A stretch of DNA of 64,000 nt from Candidatus Methylomirabilota bacterium (GCA_035764725.1 DASTYT010000031.1:1-64000); one strand, 5' to 3'; shown: positions 7,416 to 17,682, numbered from the stretch's first letter. Made by a program: numbers and translations. The notes: generated by a model from the sequence alone, not told the origin.

Positions 7416-8321
7416 ATGCATCGGATGACCAAGCTGAGCGCAAGCGTGGTGGTCGGCCTCGCGCTCGCCGCGTCCCCCGCGTGGGTCAGCGCGGCGGACG
7501 AGAAGAAGTCCACCGAGGAGAAGTCGTCCACCACGCAAGCGGTGAAGACCAACGTCAGCGACTCGTGGATCACGTCCAAGGCCAAGATCGCCCTGTTCGC
7601 GGACAGCCGCGTGCCCGGCGCCTCCGTGCACGTGGAGACGCAGAAAGGCATGGTCTATCTCCGCGGTAAGGTGGAGAGCGACGAGGCGAAGAAGGCGGCG
7701 GAAGACGTCGCCCGCGGCGTCGAAGGCGTGCAGGGCGTGAAGAACGAGCTGCAGGTGGTTCCGGCCTCCGCCAAGAAGATGGTTGAGGCGAAGGATGATG
7801 ATATCACCAAGCAGGTGAAGGAGCGCTTCAAGGCCGATCCGAAACTGAAGAGCCTTGACATCCGCACCGACAACGGCGTGGTGACGCTCCAGGGCAAGCT
7901 GCCCAGCATCAACGACAGCGCGCGGGCCTCGCAGATGGCCCGTGAGGTGCCGGGGGTGCGGTCGGTGCGTAACGACACGACGTACGAGAGCCCGCGCGCC
8001 AGCATGAGCTCGGACAAGATGAGCTCGGACAAACCGAGCCTGAAGGAGCGCGTGTCGGACAAGACGTCGGACATGAAGCACGACATGACCGCGTCGAACG
8101 CGGCGGGTCAGACCCACGTGCGGGCCGCTCAGGAGAAGCTGAAGGAGAAGGGCTTCGACCCGGGCCCGATCGATGGCGTCTGGGGACCGCGTACCGCCGC
8201 AGCGGTGAGCGACTTCCAGCGTAGTGAGAATCTGAAGGTGACGAGTCGCCTGGACGCCGAGACGCTCGGCAAGCTCGACGTCGGGGTGGGCGGCGCGACC
8301 AGGCCTCCGCAGACGAAGTAA
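7416..8321 (+). CDS. periplasmic BON-domain protein with peptidoglycan-binding domain
   Basis: 301 aa. Sec signal peptide (about 1-26, ending VSA|AD), two BON domains (about 45-115 and 125-190; GMVYLRGKVESDEAK and GVVTLQGKLPSINDSA), a polar Ser/Lys/Asp linker with repeats of MSSDK, then a peptidoglycan_binding_1 domain (about 230-290; AQEKLKEKGFDPGPIDGVWG). OsmY-type BON proteins protect the envelope under osmotic stress; here the C-terminal domain would tether it to the wall. Strong Shine-Dalgarno (ACGGAGGAGA). Second gene of the operon and followed by a strong terminator. Confidence 0.9.
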   Translation: MHRMTKLSASVVVGLALAASPAWVSAADEKKSTEEKSSTTQAVKTNVSDSWITSKAKIALFADSRVPGASVHVETQKGMVYLRGKVESDEAKKAAEDVARGVEGVQGVKNELQVVPASAKKMVEAKDDDITKQVKERFKADPKLKSLDIRTDNGVVTLQGKLPSINDSARASQMAREVPGVRSVRNDTTYESPRASMSSDKMSSDKPSLKERVSDKTSDMKHDMTASNAAGQTHVRAAQEKLKEKGFDPGPIDGVWGPRTAAAVSDFQRSENLKVTSRLDAETLGKLDVGVGGATRPPQTK

Positions 8322-8348
8322 CGCGGCTGCGTCGGTCGGGTGAAGGAG

Positions 8349-8384
8349 ACGAGCTGGGAAGGCGACTTCCCAGCTCGTTTTTTT
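8349..8384 (+). terminator. rho-independent terminator
   Basis: Perfect 12-bp stem ACGAGCTGGGAA / TTCCCAGCTCGT with loop GGCGAC, followed by seven T. Ends the DUF3309-BON operon. Confidence 0.95.
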
Positions 8385-8405
8385 GGGAGTACACCGGAGT
8401 AGCTC

Positions 8406-8525
8406 ATGAGCGATACGGGCTGGCTGATTCTTGCGGTGGCGGCGGGCGTGCTCGCGGCCCTCCTGTGGGTGAAGCGCGAGCTGTGGCTGATGCGGCGCCG
8501 GCGTCAAGGCCGGCGCGGAGACTAG
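8406..8525 (+). CDS. 39-aa single-helix membrane peptide
   Basis: MSDTGWLILAVAAGVLAALL followed by a basic tail (WVKRELWLMRRRRQGRRGD). One membrane helix, positive-inside tail, so the C-terminus is likely cytoplasmic. GGAG six bases before the ATG supports translation. Lies just after the strong terminator, so it needs read-through or its own promoter, which I cannot identify. Tail-to-tail with the 80-aa gene (stop codons adjacent). Unrecognised family. Confidence 0.55.
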   Translation: MSDTGWLILAVAAGVLAALLWVKRELWLMRRRRQGRRGD

Positions 8526-8768
8526 CTAGATGTGGGGGCGAGCGGCGGGAACGGGCTGGAGCGGCACGACGGGCTTGGCCGCGGGCCTGGGCGAAGGGGC
8601 GACCCGCCGCCGCCTGAGCGCGGGAGCGGCCAAGCAGGCCCCGACCAGCAGGGCGAGGGCCGCGACGGCGCCGCCGACCACCGGGGCGACATGGGCCATA
8701 CCTGCGGCTCCCGTGGGCAGGATCCCACCCGCGACACCGAGACTGATCAAACCTATGGCAGTTCTCAT
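8526..8768 (-). CDS. small membrane protein, two helices (80 aa)
   Basis: Unrecognised. Hydrophobic N-terminus (AIGLISLGVAGGILPTGAAG) and second helix (GGAVAALALLVGACLAAP) followed by a basic, Pro-rich tail (LRRRRVAPSPRPAAKP). Could be a two-helix membrane protein or a signal peptide plus one helix. The start is fixed by a textbook Shine-Dalgarno, AAAGGAGGTG, eight bases before ATG 8768. It has its own sigma-54 promoter at 8796-8811, which groups it with the surrounding stress genes. Confidence 0.75.
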   Translation of the reverse strand: MRTAIGLISLGVAGGILPTGAAGMAHVAPVVGGAVAALALLVGACLAAPALRRRRVAPSPRPAAKPVVPLQPVPAARPHI

Positions 8769-8795
8769 GAAGAGGACACCTCCTTTGAGTTTACA

Positions 8796-8811
8796 GGCAA
8801 ATCACATGCCA
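8796..8811 (-). promoter_or_regulatory. sigma-54 promoter for the 80-aa gene
   Basis: Minus strand TGGCATGTGATTTGCC, with GG-N10-GC spacing. The predicted start (about 8785) falls at the front edge of the Shine-Dalgarno, giving a very short leader of about 17 nt. Confidence 0.8.
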
Positions 8812-8897
8812 CGCAACGCGGCTGGACCCGATGCGAGCCATCTAGCGGAGATGTCGCGGGGATCGGAAATCGAGGGCGCCCACGAACTCCGCGGGCT

Positions 8898-8906
8898 TGG
8901 TAGAAT
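8898..8906 (+). promoter_or_regulatory. extended -10 element upstream of the glucan synthase
   Basis: TGGTAGAAT matches the extended -10 form TGnTAnAAT; no good -35. Predicted start about 8913, 42 nt before ATG 8955. Same element type precedes the M48 gene at 58377. Confidence 0.45.
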
Positions 8907-8954
8907 CTGCTCGGTCAAGTTTTCCGGTTCTTCTCGCTCTCTATCTCGCTCTCG

Positions 8955-11900
8955 ATGACATTGTTCGGCTCGGATCCCATCCGCGGCGAGCTCCTGAGCG
9001 CCGAGCGCCTCGAGCAGCTCGCGGCGTCGATCGCCCGCCATCGCGTCGCGGACGGCGAGACGGCGGGCGCCGCGCTCCTCGCGCGCGTGAAGGACAACGG
9101 CCGCGTCCTCCTCCGCTGCTACCGCGCGCTCGCCTCCGTGATCAACGAAGAGCGCGCGACCATGCCCGCCGCGGAGTGGCTGGTCGACAACTTCTACATC
9201 GTCGAGGACGTCCTCAATGAGGTCCGTACGGATCTCCCGCCCGGCTTCTACCGGGAGTTGCCTATCCTCACGGAAGGGCCGCTCCGCGGCGCGCCGCGCG
9301 CGGTGGGGCTCGCGTGGGCCTACATCGAGCACACCGACAGCCGCTTCGAGTCGGCGTCCACCCAGCGCTTCGTGACGGCGTTCCAGAAGGTAGAGCCGCT
9401 CCTGATCCGCGAGATCTGGGCGGTCCCGATCGCGCTCCGCCTCATCCTGCTCGAGAACCTGCGGCGGCTCTCCGAGGAGATCGTGAACGCGCGGGCAGCA
9501 CGGATGGAGGCCGACCGCCTCGCCGACACCCTGCTCGGGCAGGGCGGCCGGCCCGGCGATCCGCACGCCTTCGAGCGCGTGGGCGACGAGGTGCTGACCG
9601 CCGCCTTCGCGGTGCAGCTCGCCCAGCGTCTTCGCGACCAGGATCCCGCCACCACGCCCGCGCTCGCCTGGCTCGAGTCGCGGCTCGCGGGCGCCGGGAC
9701 CACCGCCGAGGAGCTGGTGCGCGCCGAGCATCAACGCCACGGCGCCGCGAACGTGACGGTCCGAAACGTCATCACCAGCCTCCGCGTGATGGCGAACTTC
9801 GACTGGCGGGAATTCTTCGAGAGCGTCAGCCTGGTCGATCGCCTCCTGCGCGCGGAGAGCGACTTCGGCGCGATGGACTTCACCACCCGCGACCGCTACC
9901 GCAAGGCGATCGAGGACCTCGCGCGCGGGTCCGGGCGCAGCGAGCTCGAGGTGGTGCGTACGGCGCTGACCCTGGTCCGCGCGCACGCGCCCGGGGTGGA
10001 GGATCCCGGCTACTACCTGATCTCCCGCGGCCGCGGCCGGCTCGAGGAGGCCGTCGGCTATCGCGTGCGGCTGCGCCAGCATCTCGTCCGCGCCTACGTG
10101 AGCTCGGCGACCTGGAGCTATCTGGGCAGCATCGCCATCGTCACGGCGTTCTTTCTCTGTCTGCCCCTCCTCTACACGCAGGAGCAGGGCATTGCCACCG
10201 CCCTCATGGTGGCGCTGGCGGTGTTCGCGGTGTTCCCGGCTTCCGATGTCGCCATCGCCCTCGTGAATCGGGCGGTCGTGGAAGTCTTCCCCCCGCGCCC
10301 GTTGCCGCGGCTCGCCCTCGCCGGCGGCATTCCGAAGCGCTGGAAGTCCCTGGTGGCGGTCCCCACGCTGCTCAGCAGCGAGGCGCAGATCGCCGAGCAG
10401 GTGCGCCGTCTCGGCATCCACTACCTCGCCAACGTCGACGGCCATCTCTGCTTCGCGCTCCTCTCGGACTGGACGGACGCCGACGCCGCCTCGGTGCCCG
10501 GCGACGACGCGCTCCTCGCCGCCGCGCGAGCCGGCATCGACGATCTCAATCGCCAGCACGGGCCCAACGCCGACGGCGAGCCCCGTTTCTACCTCTTCCA
10601 CCGCAAGCGCGTGTGGAGCGAGAGCGAGCGCCGGTGGATCGGTTGGGAGCGCAAGCGCGGCAAGCTCCACGAGCTCAATCAGCTGCTGCGCGGCGCCGCG
10701 GAGACCACGTATCTCGCGGGGCCCGCCCCCGCGGGGGTCAAGTTCGTGATCACCCTCGACGCCGACACCCAGCTCCCGCGCGGCGCGGCGACGAAGCTGG
10801 TGGGCGCGCTCGCCCACCCCTTGAATCGCCCGCGTCTGGATTCGCGGCAGCAGCGCGTGGTGGAGGGTTACGGGATCCTCCAGCCGCGCATCGCGCCTAC
10901 CATGTCGGCGGAGCGCGAGAGCTCCTTCTTCCAGCGGATCTCGTCCGGTCCGGCGGGCATCGATCCCTACGCCTCCGCGGTGTCCGACGTGTACCAGGAC
11001 CTCTTCGGCGAGGGCTCGTACACCGGCAAGGGCATCTACGACGTGGACGCCTTCGAGAGCGCGCTGGCCGGGCGGGCGCCCGAGGGCGCGCTGCTGAGCC
11101 ACGACCTCTTCGAGGGCGTGTTCGTCCGGGTCGGGCTCGTCACCGACATCGAGTTATTCGAGGAGTTTCCCGCCCGTTACGAGGTGGCGGCGTCCCGGCA
11201 GCACCGGTGGGCGCGCGGTGACTGGCAGCTCCTGCCCTGGCTGCTGCGCGGCACCGCGCGCGGTCGCGATGGCCGCACGCGCATCCCGGCCATCGGCCGG
11301 TGGAAGATGCTGGACAACCTGCGGCGCTCGCTCTCCGCACCCGGCGCCTACATGACCCTGCTCCTCGCGTGGCTCTTGCCCGGCGGCGCGCCCGAGGTGT
11401 GGACCAAGCTCGTGCTGTTCTCGCTCGCGCTGCCCGCGCTGGTGCCGGTGACCACCGACGTGATGCCCAAGCGCCCCGGCATCTCCAAGCGCGTCTACCT
11501 GCGCTCGCTGGTGGGTAACCTCGCCCTCGCCGGCGCGCACATCGCCCTCGCCCTCATCCTCCTGGCGCATCAGGCCTGGCTGATGGGCGACGCGATGCTG
11601 CGCACGCTCTGGCGTCTCGTGTCGCGGCGGCGGCTGCTCGAGTGGGTGTCCGCCGCGCAGGTGAAGGCGCGCTCGAGCCTCGATCTCACGGACGTGTATG
11701 CGCGCATGTGGGGGGCGGTGGCCCTCGCCGTGGCGGCGATGGTGGTGGCGGCGCTGGCGCCCGGTCACGCATGGTCCATCGCATTCCCCTTCATCGCGCT
11801 CTGGCTGCTCTCGCCCGCGGTGGCGCGGTGGCTGAGCATGCCGCCGCGGGCGCATCCCGCGGAGGAGCTCCGTCGCGAGGAGCGGGACGTCCTGCGCGTG

Positions 11901-14900
11901 GTGGCGCGGAGGAGCTGGCGCTTCTTCGAGGCCTTCGTGGGCGCGGAGGATCACTGGCTGCCGCCGGACAATTTCCAGGAGGATCCGCGTCCGGTCGTCG
12001 CCCATCGGACCTCGCCGACCAATGTGGGTCTCTACCTCCTCTCGTCGACGGCTGCGCGGGATCTCGGCTGGATCGGCACGCTCGACTTCGACGACCGGCT
12101 CGCCGCCACCCTCGCCACGCTCGAGAAGCTCGAGCGCTTCCGCGGCCACCTCTACAACTGGTACGACACCAGCACCTTGCGCCCCCTCGAGCCGCGCTAC
12201 GTGTCGACGGTGGACAGCGGGAACTTCGCCGCCCATCTCGGCGTGGTGGCGGTGGCCCTCCGGGAGCGGGCGCACCGTCCGCTCGTCGATCGCCGCGTGG
12301 GGCGGGGCATCGACGACGCGCTGGTGGTGCTCCAGGACACGCTCCAGCGGAGCGCCGCCCAGCCGGACGCGCTGCAGATGGCGGTCGTGGAGCTCCGCAC
12401 CGCGCTCGTCTCCGAGCCCGCGACCGTGCCCGCGTGGGCCGTGCGCCTGCGCGAGCTCGCCTCCGGCGCGGCCCGGCTCGCCGAGCTGGCCGCCCCGCGT
12501 GCGGGCGAGGTCACGGTGTGGGTCGAGGCGCTGCAGGCGAGCATCGCCAGCCATCGCCGCGACCTCGACGCGCTGGCGCCCTGGGCGGAGCCGCTCGACG
12601 AGGTGATGGCGGCGCTGCCGCCGGACGTCGTGGCGGGGCTGCCCGCGGTCGCGCGCTTGCTCGGGACCGCGCTCACCCTGGGCGCGCTGCCCGCCGAGGC
12701 CGCCGCCGCGTCACGGGAGATCCGGGACCTGCTCGAGGGCGGCGGCGCCCCCTCGCTCGACCGCGGGCGCCTGCTCAAGGTGATCGACGCGCTCGATCGG
12801 GCGGCGCTCGCCGCGACGGCCGAGGGCGAGCGGCGCGAGGCGGCGGCGGCGACCGTCCTCGCCCTCGCGGACGGGATGGAGTTCACGTTCCTCTTCGATG
12901 CGAGCCGGCACCTCTTCGCCATCGGCTATCGCGTAGCGGACGGAACGCTCGACGAAGGGCGCTACGACCTGCTCGCCTCCGAGGCCCGGCTCACCAGCTT
13001 CCTCTGCGTGGCGCGCGGCGAGGTCCCGCCCGTGCACTGGTTCCGGCTCGGCCGGCCGATGACGCCCATCGAGCTGGGCAGCGCGCTGGTGTCGTGGTCC
13101 GGCTCGATGTTCGAGTACTTGATGCCCGCCATCGTCATGCACGCGCCGGAAGGCAGCCTGCTCGACCAGTCGTGCCGGCTCGCGGTGAAGCGCCAGATCG
13201 CCTACGGCGCCTCGAACAGCGTGCCGTGGGGCATCTCCGAGTCCGCCTACAACGTGCGCGACCTCAACCTTACCTACCAGTACTCGAGCTTCGGCGTGCC
13301 CGGCCTGGGCCTCGAGCGAGGCCTCGGCGAGGATCTCGTGATCGCGCCCTACGCCACCGCCCTCGCCGCGATGGTGGACGCCCCGTCGGCGGCACGGAAC
13401 TTCGTGGAGCTCGCGCGCTTCGGCGGGTGCGGGGACCACGGCTACTACGAGGCCCTCGACTTCACGCGCTCGCGCCTCCCCGAAGGCGCCAAGGTGGCGG
13501 TGGTGCGCTGCTACATGGCGCATCACCAGGGCATGTCGCTGACCGCCCTCGCCAACGTGCTGCTGGACGGCCTGCTCCGCCGGCGCTTCCATGGCGAGCC
13601 CGTGATGGAGGCGACCGAGCTCCTCCTCCATGAGCGGGTGCCGCGCGACATCCCGGTCACCCGGCCTCGCGGCGAGGAGGTGCGGTCCCCCGCCCATGCC
13701 CGCGAGCCGGTGGTGCCCATCGCCCGCCGCTTCACGTCACCCGCGGAGCCGCTGCCGCGCACGCACCTCCTCTCGAACGGCCGCTACGTGGTGATGATCA
13801 CGGCGGCCGGAGCCGGCTACAGCCTGTGCGGTCCCGTCGCGGTCACGCGCTGGCGCGAAGACCGGACGCGGGACGCGTGGGGCTCGTTCGTCTTCCTCCG
13901 GGACGCCCGGAGCGGCGACGTCTGGTCGGCCGGCTATCAGCCCGCCGGCGTGGAGCCCGACACCTATCAGGCCACCTTCCTGGAAGACCGCGCGGAGTTC
14001 CGCCGGCGCGACGGCACCATCATGTCCTCGCTCGAGGTGCTGGTCTCGCCGGAGGACGACGCCGAGATCCGCCGCGTCTCCCTGATCAACCTGGGGACCG
14101 AGCCCCGGGAGGTCGACGTGACCTCCTACGCCGAGCTGGTGCTCGCTCCGCCCCGGGCGGACGCCGCCCATCCCGTGTTCTCGAACCTCTTCGTGCAGAC
14201 CGAGGCGGTGGCGGAGCTGGACACGCTGCTCGCCAGCCGCGCGGCCCGGTCGCCCGAGGACGATCCGGTATGGGCGGCGCACGTGATGGTCGTGCAGGGG
14301 ACGAGCGTGGGAGGCTCCCAGTACGAGACCGACCGCTCGCGCTTCCTCGGGCGCGGGCGCGGGATCCGCACGCCGATGTCCATGATCGAGGGCCGGCCGC
14401 TGTCGAACAGCACCGGCGCGGTGCTGGATCCCATCTTCAGCCTGCGCCGCCGCGTGCGCCTGGCTCCAGGTGGCAGCGCGCGGGTGGTGTTCGCCACCAT
14501 GCTCGCCACGTCGCGGTCCGCCGTGCTCCTCATGGCCGACAAGTACCGCGACCCGGCCACGTTCGAGCGCATCGCCACGCTGGCATGGACGCAGGCCCAG
14601 GTGCAGCTCCATCACCTGGGTATCGACACCGACGAGGCCCATCTCTTCCAGCAGCTCGCCAACCGCATCCTCTACACGGACATGCGGATGCGCGGTCCCG
14701 CCGCCGTGGTCGCGCGGAACATGCTGGGGCCCGCCGGCCTCTGGAAGCACCGGATCTCGGGTGATCTGCCCATCGTGCTGGTGCGGATCGACGAGATGGA
14801 AGACCGCGGGATCGTGCGCCAGCTCCTGCGCGCGCACGAGTACTGGCGCATGAAGGGCCTCGCGGTAGACCTCGTCATCGTCAACGAGAAGCCGTCCTCC

Positions 14901-17594
14901 TACCTTCAGGATTTGCAGAACGCGTTGGAGGGACTGGTGCGCACCGGGCGTCCGACCCTGAGCGCGACCCGCGAGGGCTCGGTGTTCGTGCTGCGCGGCG
15001 ATCTCCTGTCCGGGGAGGAGCGCGACTGTCTCACCGCGGCGGCGCGCGTGATCCTGCTGAGCCGGCAGGGGACGCTCGCCGAGCAGGTCGCGCGGGCGGA
15101 GCCCCCGGCGACGGAGCGGCGGCGCGAGCGCCGACTCGCCCCCGTGCGGCAGGATGCGCCGGACCCGCTGCCGCCGCGCCCGCCGTGGGAGTTCGACAAC
15201 GGGCTGGGCGGCTTCGTGGACGACGGTCGCGAGTACATGGTCGCCCTCGGCGAGGGCCAGTGGACGCCCGCGCCCTGGATCAACGTGATCGCCAACGAGC
15301 GGCTGGGCTTCCAGGTCTCCGAGTCCGGCGCGGGCTTCACGTGGGCCGAGAACAGCCGCGAGAACCAGCTCACGCCGTGGTCCAACGATCCGGTGAGCGA
15401 CACGCCGGGCGAGACCCTCTACATTCGCGACGACGAGAGCGGGCACCTCTGGGGCCCCACCGTGCTGCCGATCCGCGAGGAGGCGTGGCCCTATCACTGC
15501 CGGCACGGCCAGGGCTACAGCCGCTTCACCCATCGCGCCCATGGCATCGAGCTGGACCTCATCCAGTACGTGCCCCTCGAGGATCCCGTGAAGATCTCGC
15601 GTCTACGCGTCGTGAACCGGTCGTCGCGCCCGCGCCGGCTCACCGTGACCGCCTATGCAGAGTGGGTGCTGGGCGCCTCGCGGGCCACCACCGCGCCCTT
15701 CGTGGTCACCTCGCTGTGCCCGCGCACCGGCGCCCTGCTGGCACGCAACGCGTGGACCATCGACTTCCCGGGCCGGGTTGCCTTCTTCGACCTGGCGGGC
15801 CGCCAAACGGCCTGGAGCGGCGACCGGACGGAGGTCCTCGGACGGAACGGCACCCCCGACCATCCCGACGCCCTCGAGCGCGGCCAGCCGCTGTCGGGCC
15901 ACGTCGGCCCCGGGCTCGACCCGTGCGGCGCGCTGCAGGTGAGCCTGAGCCTCGAGGCGGGCGCGGAGACCGAGGTGGTGGTCTTCCTGGGCCAGGGGCG
16001 GTCCGAAGAGGAAGCGCAGACGCTGGTCGAGCGCTACCGTGCGATCGACCTCGAGGCGGCGCTGGAGGCGGTCAAGACCCGGTGGGACGACCTCCTCGCC
16101 GCGGTGCAGGTGAAGACGCCCGACCGGTCGCTGGATCTCATGCTCAACCGCTGGCTGCTCTACCAGGCGCTGGCCTGCCGTGTGTGGGCGCGGGCCGGCT
16201 TCTACCAGGCGGGCGGGGCTTACGGGTTCCGGGATCAGCTTCAGGACGTGATGGCGCTGACGGTGGCCGCACGCGACATCGCCCGAGGCCATCTGCTCCG
16301 GGCCGCCGCCCGCCAGTTCCGCGAGGGCGACGTCCAGCACTGGTGGCACCCGCCGTCCGGGCGGGGCGTGCGCACGCGGATCTCGGACGACCTCCTGTGG
16401 CTCCCGTACGTCGCTGCCCATTACATCGCGGTCACCGGCGACGGCGGGGTGCTTGACGCGGAGGCCCCGTTCCTCGAGGGCGCGGTCCTGAACGACGACC
16501 AGCTGGAGAGCTATTTCGAGCCCACCATCTCCAAGGAGGTCGCCAGCCTCTTCGAGCACAGCGCCCGCGCCATCGACCGGAGCCTCGGCGTCGGGCCGCA
16601 TGGCCTCCCCCTCATGGGCACGGGCGACTGGAACGACGGGATGAACCGCGTCGGCCCCAAGGGCAAGGGTGAGAGCGTCTGGCTCGGCTGGTTCCTCTTC
16701 GCCACGCTCGAGCAGTGGGCGCCCCTCGCCGAGGCGCGCGGGGAGCACGCCCGCGCCGAGCGGTGGCGCGTGCACGCCGCCGCCCTTCGCGCGGCGCTCG
16801 ACTCGCAGGCCTGGGACGGCGACTGGTACCGGCGCGCCTATTTCGACGACGGCACCCCGCTCGGCTCGGCTGAGAACCCGGAGTGTCGCATCGACTCGAT
16901 CGCTCAGTCCTGGGCCGTGCTCTCCGGGGCGGCCGACCGCACTCGGGCCGCGCGGGCGATGGGCGCCGTCGAGGAGTATCTGGTGCATCGCGAGCAGGCC
17001 CTCGTGCTCCTGTTCACGCCACCGTTCGTCCGTCCCCGGCGGGATCCCGGCTACATCCGGGCGTATCCGCCCGGAATCCGTGAGAACGGCGGCCAGTATA
17101 CCCATGGCGCCATCTGGGCCATCATGGCCTTCGCGGCCCTCGGCGACGGCGATCGGGTGGGGGAGCTCTTCTCCATCCTGAACCCCGTGAACCATGCGAG
17201 CACGCGCGCCGGCCTCTACCGGTATCGCGTGGAGCCCTACGTGATCGCGGCCGACGTCTACGCCGAGGCGCCGCACATCGGGCGTGGCGGCTGGACCTGG
17301 TATACGGGCTCGGCAGGCTGGATGTATCGGGCAGGAATCGAGTGGATGCTCGGGTTCAGGCTCCGCGGCGCCGCGCTCTTCATCGATCCCTGCATCCCCC
17401 GCATCTGGGCCGGCTTCTCCCTGCATTTCCGCTACCACGCTTCTCGCTACGAGATCACGGTGGAGAACCCCAAGGGCGTCACCCGCGGGGTCGAGCGCGT
17501 GGAGGTGGACGGCGCCCGCATGGAGCTCGGGCCCGAGGGCCTCCCGCTGCTCGACGACGGGGCCACACATCGGGTGCGTGTCTGGATGGGCTGA
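8955..17594 (+). CDS. cgs: cyclic beta-1,2-glucan synthase (NdvB/ChvB/Cgs family)
   Basis: 2879 aa, matching the roughly 2830-2870 aa of ChvB/Cgs. It initiates, elongates and cyclises beta-1,2-glucan from UDP-glucose at the inner membrane. N-terminal Cgs region (1-380), membrane helices near 387-440, GT84 catalytic core with DADTQ (Asp602) and QHRWARGDWQLLPW (about 749-762), more helices (about 796-955), a glucoamylase-like domain (about 980-1530), two beta-sandwich domains (about 1597-1870 and 2080-2380), and a GH94 phosphorylase-like domain with the GTGDWNDGMN motif (Asp2558, Asp2561) that sets chain length in Cgs. No NdvA-type exporter lies nearby. Start ATG 8955 gives the standard family N-terminus but has no clear Shine-Dalgarno. 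Confidence 0.95.
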   Translation: MTLFGSDPIRGELLSAERLEQLAASIARHRVADGETAGAALLARVKDNGRVLLRCYRALASVINEERATMPAAEWLVDNFYIVEDVLNEVRTDLPPGFYRELPILTEGPLRGAPRAVGLAWAYIEHTDSRFESASTQRFVTAFQKVEPLLIREIWAVPIALRLILLENLRRLSEEIVNARAARMEADRLADTLLGQGGRPGDPHAFERVGDEVLTAAFAVQLAQRLRDQDPATTPALAWLESRLAGAGTTAEELVRAEHQRHGAANVTVRNVITSLRVMANFDWREFFESVSLVDRLLRAESDFGAMDFTTRDRYRKAIEDLARGSGRSELEVVRTALTLVRAHAPGVEDPGYYLISRGRGRLEEAVGYRVRLRQHLVRAYVSSATWSYLGSIAIVTAFFLCLPLLYTQEQGIATALMVALAVFAVFPASDVAIALVNRAVVEVFPPRPLPRLALAGGIPKRWKSLVAVPTLLSSEAQIAEQVRRLGIHYLANVDGHLCFALLSDWTDADAASVPGDDALLAAARAGIDDLNRQHGPNADGEPRFYLFHRKRVWSESERRWIGWERKRGKLHELNQLLRGAAETTYLAGPAPAGVKFVITLDADTQLPRGAATKLVGALAHPLNRPRLDSRQQRVVEGYGILQPRIAPTMSAERESSFFQRISSGPAGIDPYASAVSDVYQDLFGEGSYTGKGIYDVDAFESALAGRAPEGALLSHDLFEGVFVRVGLVTDIELFEEFPARYEVAASRQHRWARGDWQLLPWLLRGTARGRDGRTRIPAIGRWKMLDNLRRSLSAPGAYMTLLLAWLLPGGAPEVWTKLVLFSLALPALVPVTTDVMPKRPGISKRVYLRSLVGNLALAGAHIALALILLAHQAWLMGDAMLRTLWRLVSRRRLLEWVSAAQVKARSSLDLTDVYARMWGAVALAVAAMVVAALAPGHAWSIAFPFIALWLLSPAVARWLSMPPRAHPAEELRREERDVLRVVARRSWRFFEAFVGAEDHWLPPDNFQEDPRPVVAHRTSPTNVGLYLLSSTAARDLGWIGTLDFDDRLAATLATLEKLERFRGHLYNWYDTSTLRPLEPRYVSTVDSGNFAAHLGVVAVALRERAHRPLVDRRVGRGIDDALVVLQDTLQRSAAQPDALQMAVVELRTALVSEPATVPAWAVRLRELASGAARLAELAAPRAGEVTVWVEALQASIASHRRDLDALAPWAEPLDEVMAALPPDVVAGLPAVARLLGTALTLGALPAEAAAASREIRDLLEGGGAPSLDRGRLLKVIDALDRAALAATAEGERREAAAATVLALADGMEFTFLFDASRHLFAIGYRVADGTLDEGRYDLLASEARLTSFLCVARGEVPPVHWFRLGRPMTPIELGSALVSWSGSMFEYLMPAIVMHAPEGSLLDQSCRLAVKRQIAYGASNSVPWGISESAYNVRDLNLTYQYSSFGVPGLGLERGLGEDLVIAPYATALAAMVDAPSAARNFVELARFGGCGDHGYYEALDFTRSRLPEGAKVAVVRCYMAHHQGMSLTALANVLLDGLLRRRFHGEPVMEATELLLHERVPRDIPVTRPRGEEVRSPAHAREPVVPIARRFTSPAEPLPRTHLLSNGRYVVMITAAGAGYSLCGPVAVTRWREDRTRDAWGSFVFLRDARSGDVWSAGYQPAGVEPDTYQATFLEDRAEFRRRDGTIMSSLEVLVSPEDDAEIRRVSLINLGTEPREVDVTSYAELVLAPPRADAAHPVFSNLFVQTEAVAELDTLLASRAARSPEDDPVWAAHVMVVQGTSVGGSQYETDRSRFLGRGRGIRTPMSMIEGRPLSNSTGAVLDPIFSLRRRVRLAPGGSARVVFATMLATSRSAVLLMADKYRDPATFERIATLAWTQAQVQLHHLGIDTDEAHLFQQLANRILYTDMRMRGPAAVVARNMLGPAGLWKHRISGDLPIVLVRIDEMEDRGIVRQLLRAHEYWRMKGLAVDLVIVNEKPSSYLQDLQNALEGLVRTGRPTLSATREGSVFVLRGDLLSGEERDCLTAAARVILLSRQGTLAEQVARAEPPATERRRERRLAPVRQDAPDPLPPRPPWEFDNGLGGFVDDGREYMVALGEGQWTPAPWINVIANERLGFQVSESGAGFTWAENSRENQLTPWSNDPVSDTPGETLYIRDDESGHLWGPTVLPIREEAWPYHCRHGQGYSRFTHRAHGIELDLIQYVPLEDPVKISRLRVVNRSSRPRRLTVTAYAEWVLGASRATTAPFVVTSLCPRTGALLARNAWTIDFPGRVAFFDLAGRQTAWSGDRTEVLGRNGTPDHPDALERGQPLSGHVGPGLDPCGALQVSLSLEAGAETEVVVFLGQGRSEEEAQTLVERYRAIDLEAALEAVKTRWDDLLAAVQVKTPDRSLDLMLNRWLLYQALACRVWARAGFYQAGGAYGFRDQLQDVMALTVAARDIARGHLLRAAARQFREGDVQHWWHPPSGRGVRTRISDDLLWLPYVAAHYIAVTGDGGVLDAEAPFLEGAVLNDDQLESYFEPTISKEVASLFEHSARAIDRSLGVGPHGLPLMGTGDWNDGMNRVGPKGKGESVWLGWFLFATLEQWAPLAEARGEHARAERWRVHAAALRAALDSQAWDGDWYRRAYFDDGTPLGSAENPECRIDSIAQSWAVLSGAADRTRAARAMGAVEEYLVHREQALVLLFTPPFVRPRRDPGYIRAYPPGIRENGGQYTHGAIWAIMAFAALGDGDRVGELFSILNPVNHASTRAGLYRYRVEPYVIAADVYAEAPHIGRGGWTWYTGSAGWMYRAGIEWMLGFRLRGAALFIDPCIPRIWAGFSLHFRYHASRYEITVENPKGVTRGVERVEVDGARMELGPEGLPLLDDGATHRVRVWMG

Positions 17595-17682
17595 CCGGCG
17601 CCAACCCGTAAGTTACCGGGTCAAACCTGCCTGCGTCCTCGCCCGATCGCCCCGCAGCAAAGACTTATCAAGGACTTGGCGC

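Noticed and set aside
10000..17570. Several 300-650-aa frames inside the glucan synthase on both strands
   Set aside because: All are GC-driven shadows of the 2879-aa gene, which has intact family motifs throughout.
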